A DNA stretch of 64,000 nt from Nitrobacter sp963807355. GTDB taxonomy: Bacteria > Pseudomonadota > Alphaproteobacteria > Rhizobiales > Xanthobacteraceae. Position numbers and translations under genes: made by a program. This document shows, piece by piece, positions 49,147 through 60,800 of the stretch. Numbering within the stretch: the first letter of the stretch is position 1; every line of letters starts with the position of its first letter. Under the pieces are notes generated by a model. That model searched no databases, was not told the origin of the DNA, and saw only the letters and a program-made list of their open reading frames with translations. The DNA lies in contig CAWEBX010000028.1 in the NCBI GenBank assembly GCA_963807355.1, forward strand, positions 1 through 64,000. The letters are read 5' to 3'.

Positions 49147-51642
49147 TCAGGCCACGGGTATGTTCCAGATGTCCTCGGCGTATTCCCGGATCGTGCGGTC
49201 CGACGAAAACCAGGCCATGCGCGCGACGTTGAGTATGCTGGAGTGAGTCCATTCCGGACTGTCCCACTTTGTGTCGACAGCGCGCTGCGTGCGGTAATAA
49301 TCGTCGAAATCGGCAGATACCAGATAGTAGTCCAGAAACCGCAGCGCGTGAGCAATGGGCACGAAACGCGAAACGTCATCTGGCGAAAATACACCGCGCT
49401 CGATGGCCTCGATCGCGCCAGCCAGTTTCGGCGACGACGCTATGACATCGGTTGCATCCAACCCCATGGCACGGCGCCGCACAACTTCATCCGCTTTCAT
49501 CCCGAAGATATAGATATTTTCTTCGCCGACATGTTCGGCAATTTCAATGTTGGCACCGTCGAGCGTTCCGATGGTGATAGCACCATTCAGCGCGAGCTTC
49601 ATGTTGCCGGTTCCTGACGCTTCCATGCCCGCGGTAGAAATCTGTTCGGATAGATCGGTTGCTGGGACGATCACTTCAGCAGCGCTGACATTGTAATTGG
49701 GAATGAAGACGACCTTGAGAAGATCCCTGATTCGAGGATCGTTATTGATGACATTTCCAATGTCATTGATGAACTTGATGATGAGCTTGGCCTGCCGGTA
49801 GCTCGCGGCGGCTTTTCCGGCGAAAATCTTGACGCGCGGCGTCCAGTTGCCTTGGGGGTCCGCCAGGATGGCCTGGTAAAGGGCGACTATCTCAACCGCG
49901 TTGAGAAGTTGGCGCTTATACTCATGGATGCGCTTGATCTGGACGTCGAACAGTGCCGACGGATCGGCGACTATCCCGAATTGTCTGGCTATGATCTGGG
50001 CGAGCGCAATCTTGTTCGTTCGCTTTATGGCCCGAAATCGCTGCTGAAACGCAGGGTCATCCGACAACCGCTCCAGCATCCGTAACCGCTCGGGCTCATC
50101 GAGAACTGCGGCTCCGCATGCATCCTGCAGCAGGGAGGTGAGTTCCGGATTGCACTGATGCAGCCAGCGGCGGAAGGTAATTCCATTGGTCTTGTTCGTA
50201 ATGCGATCCGGATAAAGGCTGTTCAGATCGGAAAATACGGTCTCACGCATGAGTTCGCTATGCATGGCTGAAACGCCATTGATGCGATGAGAGCCGACGA
50301 ACGCAAGATGGCCCATGCGGACACGACGGCCGCCGGTTTCGTCAATCAGCGACACCGAGGCTTGGGACCGCGTGTCTGCTCCAAAATGTTTCTCCGCAGC
50401 TGCAAGATGATTCACATTGATCCGGTAAATAATATCGAGATGCCGCGGCAACATCCGTTCGAATAGTTCAACCGGCCATGTCTCGAGCGCCTCAGGCAAC
50501 AGCGTGTGGTTGGTGTAGGAGATTGTCTTCGTTGTGATGTCTAAGGCATCGTTCCAGCCAATGTGATATTTATCCATCAGCAGCCGCATTAGTTCGGGAA
50601 CGGCCAGGCTGGGATGGGTGTCGTTGAGCTGGATTGACGCATGGGACGGCAGAGACCGGAGATCTCCGTCGGTGTAGAGATGGCGGTTGAGAATATCCTG
50701 CAACGAGGCGGAAACAAAAAAATATTCCTGACGCAGGCGCAACTCGCGCCCGGCTGGTGTTTCGTCGCTTGGATATAGAAATTTCGATATCGCTTGTGCC
50801 CGCGCCATCTCGGACATCGCGCCGAGGTGATCGCCGCTGTTGAAGGTATCGAGGCGCATCGGATCAACCGCGCGCGCGGACCATAGCCGCAGCGCATTGA
50901 CGTGACGGCCGCGCCAGCCGACGATCGGCGTATCGTACGCGATCGCCTGGATGGTCTCATCGGGTATCCATAGGGTCTGGCCTTCCTGCCCGTCCTTCTC
51001 AATGCGATCGAGACGTCCGCCAAACTGGATGTCGAACATGACATCACTGCGTTCGAACTCCCATGGGTTTCCTGAGAGTAACCACTGTTCTGGAAATTCT
51101 TCCTGCCATCCGTTTGAGATGATCTGACGGAAAAGCCCGTGTTCATAGCGGATGCCATAACCTCGTGCTGGAATCGCGAGCGACGCCATGCTCTCCATGA
51201 AACATGCGGCAAGTCGGCCGAGGCCGCCGTTTCCGAGCGCAGCATCCGGTTCGACATCGCGTAACTCGTCGAAGTCGATGCCGAGGTCCTCGATCGCCGT
51301 TCGAAATGGTCCCATCAGCGACATATTCGTCAGCGCGTCGGTCAGCAACCGTCCGATCAGGAACTCAAGCGAGAGATAGTAGACGCGCTTAGCGCCATGA
51401 TTCTGAGTGGCTCGATCGGATTTGAACCATTGGTAGACGATACGATCACGCAGCGTCAGCGCCGCCGCTATGTACCAGTCGTGGATGTTGGCATGTTTGA
51501 CATCCTTTCCGGCCACCAGAACGATCTTGGACAGGATCGCACTCTTGATTTCCGCGATAATGTCATCGTCTTCAAGCTCGGGCCACGCCGATGCGTCCTC
51601 TTGGAGGCGACGAAGTCGCTTTGGCGAAATCTCTAAAACCAT
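49147..51642 (-). CDS. glgP: Glycogen/maltodextrin phosphorylase
   Basis: 831 residues from the ATG at 51642, where GGGAG lies upstream; an earlier start at 51687 is less likely. GGLGRLAACFMESMASLAIP near the N-terminus and, late, the pyridoxal-phosphate site region VSAAEVIVPATDLSEQISTA, GMEASGTGNMKLALNGAITI are standard. It releases glucose-1-phosphate from alpha-1,4-glucan ends. Complete and normal in length. Stands 190 bases from treZ and may be a separate transcript of the same cluster. Confidence 0.95.
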   Translation of the reverse strand: MVLEISPKRLRRLQEDASAWPELEDDDIIAEIKSAILSKIVLVAGKDVKHANIHDWYIAAALTLRDRIVYQWFKSDRATQNHGAKRVYYLSLEFLIGRLLTDALTNMSLMGPFRTAIEDLGIDFDELRDVEPDAALGNGGLGRLAACFMESMASLAIPARGYGIRYEHGLFRQIISNGWQEEFPEQWLLSGNPWEFERSDVMFDIQFGGRLDRIEKDGQEGQTLWIPDETIQAIAYDTPIVGWRGRHVNALRLWSARAVDPMRLDTFNSGDHLGAMSEMARAQAISKFLYPSDETPAGRELRLRQEYFFVSASLQDILNRHLYTDGDLRSLPSHASIQLNDTHPSLAVPELMRLLMDKYHIGWNDALDITTKTISYTNHTLLPEALETWPVELFERMLPRHLDIIYRINVNHLAAAEKHFGADTRSQASVSLIDETGGRRVRMGHLAFVGSHRINGVSAMHSELMRETVFSDLNSLYPDRITNKTNGITFRRWLHQCNPELTSLLQDACGAAVLDEPERLRMLERLSDDPAFQQRFRAIKRTNKIALAQIIARQFGIVADPSALFDVQIKRIHEYKRQLLNAVEIVALYQAILADPQGNWTPRVKIFAGKAAASYRQAKLIIKFINDIGNVINNDPRIRDLLKVVFIPNYNVSAAEVIVPATDLSEQISTAGMEASGTGNMKLALNGAITIGTLDGANIEIAEHVGEENIYIFGMKADEVVRRRAMGLDATDVIASSPKLAGAIEAIERGVFSPDDVSRFVPIAHALRFLDYYLVSADFDDYYRTQRAVDTKWDSPEWTHSSILNVARMAWFSSDRTIREYAEDIWNIPVA

Positions 51643-51832
51643 CCAATCTCCCGATCTGTTTCCGCCTGGATCACTCGTAAGCCGCAACTGGCACGACTTA
51701 GAGTATGTGACGCCTTCTGCAGTCCGGGATCAACTGGCGGTTTTGCGGCGTTGACCTTTCGTTTTCGACTATATCGTTCCTGTTCTGTCTGTGGAACCTT
51801 TGTTCACCGCTTTCGCGCGGAATGCCTGTTCA

Positions 51833-53596
51833 TCAGGTCGCTCCCATGGACCAGAAAACTGACCATGCCGGCAGGCGTGCCGGCAACTCACCACCCCAAA
51901 TCGGTCGCCCCGGCATCGGGGACGTGTCATCAGTCACGTTATGATCCGAAATATTGGCGTGAAGGTGCAACTGCGCGCCGTTGCCCAGCGACCAGCGTGC
52001 GATCAGCAGACGGTCGTTCTGGCAAAGCTCAGCGGAAGCGAACATTGCGTTGCCAAGATGCGGCATGAGTTCATTCCGGCGGACCTGCAATAGCCGCTTG
52101 ACGAGTGCATGACGCGGTAGGCGCTGGCCTGGGTCGGGCCAAGCAAGAACCGCCGCTTCGAATGTGGACAGCGCCAGGGGATCCGGCACGTCATTGCCGA
52201 ACATTTCGTAGGCGCTGGCGAATTCCCTCCGCCGGCCTGTTCGTACCGCATGGGCGAGATCGCCTTTAAAGTCGCAGAAAAAAGGGAAGGGCGTGGTTGC
52301 TCCCCATTCCTCGCCCATGAACATCAGTGGCGGCATCGGCGCTAGCAATGTGATCGCTAGCGCCGCCTCGATAGCACGCGCGTCAGCGGACCATTCGAGG
52401 CGATCGCCCAGCGCGCGGTTGCCGATCTGATCGTGGTTCTGAAGGAAGTTCACGAAAGCGGCTGGGGGCAGGCCGCCGATCAATTCTCCGCGAGCTCGCC
52501 CGCCGCGATGAGCAGAGGCCTCGCCCTGGTAGGCAAAACCCGCCCGGAGTGTTCGCGCGAGAAGATGGCGTGGATGGATGGCATAATCTTCATAATAGCC
52601 GTGGGTTTCCTGAGTGAGGATGACGTGCCAGACGTGATGGTAGTCGTCATTCCACTGTGCGCGATACTTCCCGTTCGGCACACCTGAAGAAGGATCGAGC
52701 AGACCCGCGCGGTTATCGTCGTTCTCCAGCACGATGTGAATATGGCGTCCATCTTGCCGCGCCAGAATCCCGACAGCGCGGCTGATATCGTTCAAGATTG
52801 ACGGCTCGCCTGGCTCGGGGATGGCATGCACCGCATCGAGGCGAAGACCGTCAAATCGATAGTTGCCTAGCCAGTGCAATGCATTGTCGACGGCGAACGC
52901 GCGAACCTCGGGAACGCGATAATCAATCGCCGCTCCCCAGGGAGTCTTTACATCACAAAAAAAATGCGGTGCGTAGTGCCCCAGATAATTTCCCTCCGGC
53001 CCGAAGTGGTTGTAGACAACATCGAGAAAGACCATCAGGCCACGCAGATGAGCCTGATCGATAAGTTCTCTCAGATCGTCCGGCGTGCCGTAAACATGAT
53101 CAGGCGCATACCACAGCGCGCCGTCGTAACCCCAATTTCGCGATCCCGCGAAATCGGCGAGCGGCATCAACTCGAGAGCGGTGATTCCGGTTGACGCCAG
53201 ATGATCGAGCTTGTCGATCATGGCACGATAGGTGCCCTCAGGCGTAAAGGTGCCGACATGGCATTCTAGGATGACCGTTTCATGCCATGGCCGCCCGCGC
53301 CAGTCGATTGCCTTCCAACGGAAACAGCGGTGGTCGATAAGTTCGCTCCGACCGGACACATCATCGCGTTGATAGGATGACGCCGGGTCCGGTACGTCTA
53401 GCTCATCATCGATCCGGTAGTGATAACGCGTACCGGCGCTTGCTGCGGCCACTTCCGCGACGAACCAGCCGCTACTGTCTTTTTCCATCATATGTGCGGT
53501 ATCGGTAACGATGGCCACTTTGCCGGCTGCCGGCGCCCACAGCCGGAACGTTGCGCCGTCTGGCGTGAGAGTAGGGCCGAAGCGGCCGACGCTCAT
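51833..53596 (-). CDS. treZ: Malto-oligosyltrehalose trehalohydrolase
   Basis: 587 residues from the ATG at 53596, which overlaps the glgX stop (ATGA). An N-terminal beta domain (FGPTLTPDGATFRLWAPAAG) precedes the GH13 barrel: VFLDVVYNHFGPEGNYL, GLRLDAVHAIPEP with the catalytic Asp, HIVLENDDN with the catalytic Glu, and NFLQNHDQIGN. It cuts trehalose off maltooligosyltrehalose. Its partner TreY is not in the window and may follow malQ. Last gene of the coupled glg/tre run. Confidence 0.93.
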   Translation of the reverse strand: MSVGRFGPTLTPDGATFRLWAPAAGKVAIVTDTAHMMEKDSSGWFVAEVAAASAGTRYHYRIDDELDVPDPASSYQRDDVSGRSELIDHRCFRWKAIDWRGRPWHETVILECHVGTFTPEGTYRAMIDKLDHLASTGITALELMPLADFAGSRNWGYDGALWYAPDHVYGTPDDLRELIDQAHLRGLMVFLDVVYNHFGPEGNYLGHYAPHFFCDVKTPWGAAIDYRVPEVRAFAVDNALHWLGNYRFDGLRLDAVHAIPEPGEPSILNDISRAVGILARQDGRHIHIVLENDDNRAGLLDPSSGVPNGKYRAQWNDDYHHVWHVILTQETHGYYEDYAIHPRHLLARTLRAGFAYQGEASAHRGGRARGELIGGLPPAAFVNFLQNHDQIGNRALGDRLEWSADARAIEAALAITLLAPMPPLMFMGEEWGATTPFPFFCDFKGDLAHAVRTGRRREFASAYEMFGNDVPDPLALSTFEAAVLAWPDPGQRLPRHALVKRLLQVRRNELMPHLGNAMFASAELCQNDRLLIARWSLGNGAQLHLHANISDHNVTDDTSPMPGRPIWGGELPARLPAWSVFWSMGAT

Positions 53597-55671
53597 GGCT
53601 GGCCTGCGAACGCGATGACGCTGCGAGGCGGTGCCTGCATGGTCGCGTTGGGGTGGTGCGAGGCGAAGTCGATGTCGTCGTTCGTGGTATGAAGCACGAT
53701 CGACCACGTCTTGTACTCTTCTAGGTTCGGAATTTTAAACTCGATCGGCTTCGGCGCCGCGTTGAGGACGATGTAAAGCGCATGCTGGTGTGGCTCCGTG
53801 GGTCCGAGCACGTAGGAAAGAAACCTTCCTTCGGGGAAACTCCAGTCAGCCTCGGTCATTTCGTTGCCTTCCGGCGTGAGCCACAGCACGCCGTAGGAAC
53901 TGTCTATCCTTTTCCCTGTCACCCATTGTCTTGACCTGATCTGGGCAAAGCGCCTTCGGATTGCGGTAAGGCGTCCGATGAGGTCGGTCAGGTCGTTGTC
54001 CTTGTCGCCAAGATTGCTCCAATCGATCCAGCCGATCTCGTTGTCCTGGCAATAAGCGTTGTTGTTTCCACTCTGGCTGTTGCCGACCTCGTCGCCCGCA
54101 AGAAGAATCGGCAACCCTTGGGCTAGCAGCAGGCACGCGAGCTGGTTCTTGCGAAGCTGACGGCGGAGCGTCAGGATTACAGGATCGTCAGTCGGCCCTT
54201 CGTGTCCACAATTGTTGCTGAGATTATCATTGGAGCCATCGCGATTGTCCTCGCCGTTGGCTTCGTTGTGCTTCTCGTTATAGGAAAACAGATCCGCCAT
54301 GGTGAAGCCGTCATGGACGGTGACGTGATTGATGCCGGCGCGCGGTGCGCGGTCGTCATGATTGAAAAGGTCGGATGATCCTGTCATGCGGCCGCTGACA
54401 TCGCCGATCAGATTTCCCGCGCCGGCCCAGTAACGGCGCATTGTGCTGCGATACCGGTCGTTCCATTCCGACCATTGCGAAGGAAAGCCGCCGACCTGAT
54501 AACCGCCGGGGCCGACATCCCACGGTTCCGCAACTAGCTTAACGTTAGCGAGAACGGGATCCTGCCGGATTGCATTGAAGAAGGCGCTGTTGCGGTCGAA
54601 ACCGTGGGGGCCTCGCGCCAGTGTGCTTGCGAGATCGAAGCGGAAGCCATCGATGTGACAGACTTCGACCCAATAGCGCAGCGAATCCATAACCATCTGG
54701 AGCATGCGCGGATGGGTCAGATTTAGCGAATTGCCGGTTCCTGTGAAGTCATCGTAGTAGCGGGGATTGTCCGGCTTCAGCCAGTAGTAGGAGGCGTTAT
54801 CGATGCCGCGGAATGACAGCGTCGGGCCAAGGTGATTTCCTTCCGCGGTATGATTATAGACGACGTCGAGCATGATCTCAAAGCCTGCGTCATGAAGACG
54901 GGCCACGGACATGCGGAGTTCGTCCAGCGCTGCGTCCTTCGCGTAACGCTGCTCAGGCGTGAAGAACGAGATGGAGTTGTATCCCCAGTAGTTGCTTAGC
55001 TTGCGCTCGACAAGGTGACGATCGTCGACGAAGCCATGAATCGGCAGAAGTTCGATCGTGGTGACGCCCAGGCGTCGAAGGTGATCGATCATGGCCGGCG
55101 CAGCCAGCGCACCGTACGTGCCCCGGAGTTCTGGAGGGATATCCAGGCGCGTCTTGGTCAAGCCTTTGACGTGAGCTTCATAGATGATCGTGTCTTCCCA
55201 AGCGACACTGGGCCGCGGCTCACGCCTCCCCCAGTTGAAGGTCTCGTCGATGACGGTGGCTTTAGGCATGGCGCGGGCGTTGTCGCGTCTGTCGAAGGAT
55301 AAATCCTCACGCGGACTTCCGGCGCGGTAGGCGAAATGTGCATCGCTCCAGACCAGTCGCCCGCTAATCCTCCTCGCATAAGGATCGAGCAGCAGCTTGT
55401 GAGAATTAAACCGATGGCCGCGCTGAGGATCGTAGGGGCCATAGACGCGATAGCCATAGAGCTGCCCGGGCGCGACATCGTTCAGATAGCCGTGCCAGAC
55501 GTTTTCGGTGTGCTCGGGCAGGGCGATACGCTCGATCTCCCTGCGGCCCTTGCTGTCGAACAAGCAAAGCTCGACCTTTTCCGCGTGCGCGGAAAAAAGG
55601 GCAAAATTCGTTCCGCGACCGTCCCAAGTCGAGCCGAGGCGGACATGTGTGCCTTCTGAAATTCTCGTCAT
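53593..55671 (-). CDS. glgX: Glycogen debranching enzyme GlgX
   Basis: 692 residues. MTRISEGTHVRLGSTWDGRG starts the CBM48 domain; GH13 motifs are LDVVYNHTAEGNHLGPTLSF, GFRFDLASTLARGPHGFD with the catalytic Asp, KLVAEPWDVGPGGYQVGGFP with the catalytic Glu and VTVHDGFTMADLFSY. It removes alpha-1,6 branches from limit dextrins made by GlgP. Coupled at both ends by ATGA overlaps to glgB and treZ. Intact. Confidence 0.95.
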   Translation of the reverse strand: MTRISEGTHVRLGSTWDGRGTNFALFSAHAEKVELCLFDSKGRREIERIALPEHTENVWHGYLNDVAPGQLYGYRVYGPYDPQRGHRFNSHKLLLDPYARRISGRLVWSDAHFAYRAGSPREDLSFDRRDNARAMPKATVIDETFNWGRREPRPSVAWEDTIIYEAHVKGLTKTRLDIPPELRGTYGALAAPAMIDHLRRLGVTTIELLPIHGFVDDRHLVERKLSNYWGYNSISFFTPEQRYAKDAALDELRMSVARLHDAGFEIMLDVVYNHTAEGNHLGPTLSFRGIDNASYYWLKPDNPRYYDDFTGTGNSLNLTHPRMLQMVMDSLRYWVEVCHIDGFRFDLASTLARGPHGFDRNSAFFNAIRQDPVLANVKLVAEPWDVGPGGYQVGGFPSQWSEWNDRYRSTMRRYWAGAGNLIGDVSGRMTGSSDLFNHDDRAPRAGINHVTVHDGFTMADLFSYNEKHNEANGEDNRDGSNDNLSNNCGHEGPTDDPVILTLRRQLRKNQLACLLLAQGLPILLAGDEVGNSQSGNNNAYCQDNEIGWIDWSNLGDKDNDLTDLIGRLTAIRRRFAQIRSRQWVTGKRIDSSYGVLWLTPEGNEMTEADWSFPEGRFLSYVLGPTEPHQHALYIVLNAAPKPIEFKIPNLEEYKTWSIVLHTTNDDIDFASHHPNATMQAPPRSVIAFAGQP

Positions 55672-57824
55672 GCAGTTTCCGGAACCAGAAAAATCACCCC
55701 AAGAGGCGGCAACGTCAGCCTGAGCTCGGGAATGATGTCCCCTGATGTCTCGACCACGCCATCATTTCCGACGTTGGTCCCACCATAATGAGCGGAGTCG
55801 GTGTTAAGCGCTTCGCGCCACCGGCCGGTGAAGGGTACGCGCACGCGATAATCGCGATGGACGGTCGGTGTAAGATTCGCGATTACCAGACAGCGTGCCC
55901 GCCCGCTTCCGCCTTTCCGCATCCATGCCAAGACGCTGTGATTTGCATCATTGGCTACAATCCATTCGAAGCCGGCTGGATCGCAATCGAGCTCGTGCAA
56001 CGCCGGCACATCGCGATAGAGCACGTTGAGATCCCGAACAACAGCCTGAACCCCTTGATGACGGGCTTGTTCGAGAAGATGCCAGTCGAGCGAGTGATCG
56101 TGATTCCATTCGCGCTCCTGGCCGAACTCAGCGCCCATGAACATCAATTTCTTGCCGGGGTGGCCGAACATGAAGGCGTAATAGGCGCGCAAGTTTGCGA
56201 ACCGCTGCCAGTCGTCGCCCGGCATGCGGCCAAGGATGGAACGCTTGCCGTGCACCACCTCGTCGTGCGACAGCGGCAGAATGAAATTTTCCGAGAACGC
56301 ATAGTGTAGTCCAAACAAGATTTGATCATGGTGGTGCTTGCGGTGAATGGGGTCCTTGCCGAAATAGCTTAACGTGTCATGCATCCAGCCCATGTTCCAT
56401 TTGTAGCCGAACCCTAAACCGCCGAACTCGGTCGGTCGCGAGACCTGTGGCCATGCCGTCGATTCCTCAGCCACGGTTGTAGCGTTCGGAAATTTGCCAA
56501 ATACTTCCCTGTTGAACCGGCGCATAAATTCGATGGCTTCCAGATTTTCCCGGCCGCCGTGCTTGTTCGGAATCCATCCGCCTTCGGGGCGGCTGTAATC
56601 GTGATAGAGCATCGACGCGACAGCATCGACGCGAAGACCATCCACGCCATAGCGTTCGAGCCAGAACAGTGCGTTGGCGACGAGAAAATTGACAACTTCG
56701 GTGCGACCGTAGTTGTAGATGAGAGTATCCCAATCGAGGTGACGGCCCTGCAATGGGTTCGCGTGTTCGTACAGAGCCGTTCCGTCGAAATGGCCGAGCC
56801 CGTGCGGATCGTCAGGAAAATGGCCTGGCACCCAATCCAGCAGGAGACCGAGTCCTTCGCGATGGCAGGCCTCGACCAGATGTGCAAAATCGGCGGGCGT
56901 GCCGAAGCGGCTGGTCGGGGCGTAGAGGCCGGTTGGCTGGTAGCCCCATGAACCGTCGAACGGATGCTCGTTCACCGGCATCAGTTCGATATGCGTAAAT
57001 CCGAGGCCGCGTGCATAGCGCGGCAAGGTCTCGGCAAGCTCGCGATAAGATAGCCAGCGATTGTCGTCGCCACGGCGCCATGATCCAAGATGAACTTCAT
57101 AAATCGAGATAGGCGCGTTGCGTGCATTGATCGTGGCGGCCGTAGGTGTGGGGCGAGGCAAGGCTGTTTCGTCGAATACGATCGACGCCGTGTTCGGTCG
57201 TACCTCGGCAGCAAAGGCCATCGGATCGGATTTCAGCGGCAGTAGGAAGCCATCTTGAGTTGTAATCGCGAATTTGTAGCGATCACCCACCTGCGCGCCG
57301 GGGATGAACAGTTCCCAATATCCGTTACCCCGCACGCGCATCGGGTGTCGGCGTCGATCCCAGCCGTTGAAATCGCCGACGACGGCCACGGCCCGAGCGT
57401 TCGGCGCCAGCACGACGAATCCTGTCCCGTCCACCCCTTCCATCGCTATGGGATGAGCGCCAAGCTTGTCGTACAACCTCTGGTGCGTGCCTTCTCCGAG
57501 CAAATAAAGGTCGAAATCATTTAGGATGGGCGAAAAGCGATAAGGGTCCTCAAGCTCAATAATGTCGGCACCATATCGAGCGCGAAGACGGTAGTGCTCC
57601 GCCCCGTCCGGCAAATTTCCAAGGAAAAGTCCGGCGTCATGAATACGCGTCAGAGGGACCTCTTCGCCGGTCTCATCGACCAGGCGCACTTCGGATGCCT
57701 CGGGCAGATAGACGCGAACCACGTTGCGATCGGTCTCGGTCTCGCGATGACAGCCGAGATAGTGAAAGGGGTCCGAATGTTGCCCTTCAACGATGGCGCG
57801 TGCTTCGGATGACAGTTCGGTCAT
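55668..57824 (-). CDS. glgB: 1,4-alpha-glucan branching enzyme GlgB
   Basis: 718 residues from ATG 57824, overlapping the treS-maltokinase stop. CBM48 (NARAVAVVGDFNGWDRRRHP), then GH13: FTHIELMPVNEHPFDGSWGY, GLRVDAVASMLYHDY with the catalytic Asp, TTVAEESTAWPQVSRPT with the catalytic Glu and LPLSHDEVVHGK. It makes alpha-1,6 branches. Works with GlgE here, since GlgE extends linear chains from maltose-1-phosphate. Intact. Confidence 0.96.
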   Translation of the reverse strand: MTELSSEARAIVEGQHSDPFHYLGCHRETETDRNVVRVYLPEASEVRLVDETGEEVPLTRIHDAGLFLGNLPDGAEHYRLRARYGADIIELEDPYRFSPILNDFDLYLLGEGTHQRLYDKLGAHPIAMEGVDGTGFVVLAPNARAVAVVGDFNGWDRRRHPMRVRGNGYWELFIPGAQVGDRYKFAITTQDGFLLPLKSDPMAFAAEVRPNTASIVFDETALPRPTPTAATINARNAPISIYEVHLGSWRRGDDNRWLSYRELAETLPRYARGLGFTHIELMPVNEHPFDGSWGYQPTGLYAPTSRFGTPADFAHLVEACHREGLGLLLDWVPGHFPDDPHGLGHFDGTALYEHANPLQGRHLDWDTLIYNYGRTEVVNFLVANALFWLERYGVDGLRVDAVASMLYHDYSRPEGGWIPNKHGGRENLEAIEFMRRFNREVFGKFPNATTVAEESTAWPQVSRPTEFGGLGFGYKWNMGWMHDTLSYFGKDPIHRKHHHDQILFGLHYAFSENFILPLSHDEVVHGKRSILGRMPGDDWQRFANLRAYYAFMFGHPGKKLMFMGAEFGQEREWNHDHSLDWHLLEQARHQGVQAVVRDLNVLYRDVPALHELDCDPAGFEWIVANDANHSVLAWMRKGGSGRARCLVIANLTPTVHRDYRVRVPFTGRWREALNTDSAHYGGTNVGNDGVVETSGDIIPELRLTLPPLGVIFLVPETA

Positions 57825-60800
57825 GGCCGATCTCGCTTCCTGTTGCGCAGCACCCGCAGTGCGCCATCCAGCGCGACCCGCAGCCAATCCGGGCGATGCG
57901 CCAGCTCGTAGTCAATCTCATAAAGCGCCTTCTCGAGCAGGAAGAATCGCAGCATCCTGCCTTTACCGTCCTTCTCGTCCGGCCATAATCGCGAGTCGGA
58001 CATCGCTTCTTGATAAGCGGCCAGGAAGGTCTGCGTCGCCTCGTCGCGCCATGCCGACAGGGCCTCCGTCAATCGTCCATCATCGTCCGCTCCGGTTTTT
58101 AGAACGCGCTCTTGCGCCGAAGTCACGGAATAATCGATGGATCTGATCAGCCCGGCGACGTCGCGAGCTGCCGGCGCCTTCATCCGCCGCTCGGAAAGGC
58201 TTCGTCGCGGCTCGCCTTCGAAATCGATGATAAAGACGTCGTCGCGAACGACGAGAACCTGCCCCAGATGAAAGTCGCCGTGATGCCGGATATTGTGCAT
58301 TTGGATCGATGACGGCAGCAACTCGGTGAGCAAGCCATGCAAATCTGGGCGGAGACTCTGGATTTCGTCGACAAGAAGCTGATCCGATTCCGAAAGCTTG
58401 GTTTGAGCGAGGCGGTCAAACGTTTGCTCCGCGCGTGCCATCAGGCGATTGATGAAATGTGCGATGTCCGAAGCGGTCACGGGCTCAGGACTGAAATCCT
58501 CGATATCGTCGCGGCTGGCCAGCGCCACGTGCATTTCCGCGACGCGCTTACCAATTTGCATCATGTAGCGTTGATAGGCCGCCTTCTCTTCAAGCGCGGG
58601 AGCTGAATCGTTCGCCCCGACGAGCCGCTGCTCGTCGACGAAACGATCCAGTGCGGCGCTGCTAACGGTCCATGCGTCGCCCTGGTTACCGACAAAGGCA
58701 TGGACGATAGCGATGGCGGCCTGCACGTCAGGTCCCGTCAACTCCACGCTGCCAAGCAGAGCGGGCGTATTGGTAAATACAGCAACGTCCGTCAGGAAGC
58801 GTCCCACTTCCACTTCGGGATTGATGCCATTCTCGAGCGTTCGGTAGAGTTTGACCACAAATTTTTGGTCGACCAGCGCGGTGCTGTTCGACTGTTCTGT
58901 CTGAACTGCTCGCACGTTCTCAATGGGCTCTTCCGCAATCGAAGCCAGCCGCTCCGTAGGAATGTAAGCAAGCCTCAAGTGGCCTTCCTCAAAGGTTGCA
59001 CAGTGGCGCAGATCGTCGATGATGCCCGCGATCAGATCACCCTCATAGGCGGCGTCGATCAGCGTTCCTTCGCGCGAGCCTTGCCGCACGGCGGCGAGGT
59101 TTTTGGCGTCATAGTTTCGGCGATCGAGCCGATCCCACCGGATTCGGATCGGTATCGCGTATCGCCCTGATTGTCCGCGATGGGCGGCGTCGAAGATCAC
59201 GAGCCACGGCCTGGATTCCTGATCCTTCGTGAGTGGTACCGCCGCCGGCACGTGCGCAGTGATGGCGCCAGCGGATCGCTCCGGAAACCAGCGCGCGCGG
59301 GCGAGATGGGATGGCAGCACATCACGCTCGAAGATCGAGCGTGTCCGTGCCAGCGACATCCAGGTCGCACCCAGCGGTACGACCAGTGTCTCGTAATCAG
59401 GTACGGTCGCGGTCGCAACGTTCGGGGACGGCGGTTTTTCATTCAGCCGGAACCAATAGAATCCATAAGGCGCGAGCGTGATTAGGTACGGCAACTCGCC
59501 GATATCGGGAAAGTTCGTTCGTCCAAGCATTTCAAGCGGTGAACGACCTTTCCAGTGGGACAGATCGAGTTCGGAGGCTTGTGCTGATCGCGACAAGTTG
59601 GCGACGCAGAGCACGACCTCATCGTCGTATTGTCTCACATAAGCGAGAACGCTCCGGTTCGAAGAGCGCGCAAATGACATCGTTCCCCGGCCGAAAGCGT
59701 GGCTCGATTTGCGTACCGAGATCAGCTTCTTCATCCAGCTCAGTAACGAAGAAAGGCTTCGCGACTGGGCCTCTACATTGACAGACTCATAGCCATAGAC
59801 GGCATCCATGACAGGAGGAGCATAGAGCCGCGCAGGATCGCATCGAGAAAATCCACCGTTACGATCCGGAGTCCATTGCATCGGGGTGCGAACGCCGTTG
59901 CGGTCGCCGAGGTAGATGTTGTCGCCCATCCCGATTTCGTCGCCGTAGTAAATGATCGGCGTCCCCGGAAGCGACATCAACAACGAATTCATCAGCTCAA
60001 TTTTGCGCCGGTCGTTATCCATCAAGGGCGCAAGGCGGCGGCGAATACCGAGATTGATGCGCGCGCGAGGATCTGCGGCATAGGTCGACCAGAGATAATC
60101 ACGCTCGATATCGGTCACCATCTCAAGCGTCAGTTCGTCATGATTTCGTAGGAACATCGCCCACTGACAACTGTCGGGAATGTCGGGCGTTTGCCGCAGA
60201 ATGTCAGTGATTGGAAAGCGATCCTCCTGAGCTATTGCCATGTAGATGCGCGGCATCAAAGGGAAATGATAGGCCATATGGCACTCATCGCCATCCCCGA
60301 AATAGAACTGAACATCTTCCGGCCATTGATTGGCTTCGGCAAGAAGAACCTTTCCTTTGGCGTAGGCATCAAGCTCGGCGCGAATATGTTTGATCACCGC
60401 ATGCGTTTCAGGGAGATTTTCGTTGTTGGTGCCCTCACGCTCGCAGAGATACGGAATGGCATCCAGCCGAAACCCGTCGACGCCCGTGTCGAGCCATCGT
60501 TTCATCACCTGAATGACAGATCGGACGACCCGCGGGTTGTCGAAATTAAGATCCGGCTGATGACTGAAAAAGCGATGCCAATAGTAGGCATTGGCTTCGG
60601 CGTCCCAGGCCCAGTTCGATTTTTCCGTGTCTGTGAATATGATCCTGGTGCCCTGATATTTTTTGTCTGTATTGCTCCAGACATACCAGTTGCGCGCGCT
60701 CGATCCTGGTGGACTGCGCTGGGCTCGCTTGAACCATCTGTGCTGATCGGATGTATGATTTATAACGAGCTCGGTAATAACGCGTAAGCCACGCCGCTTT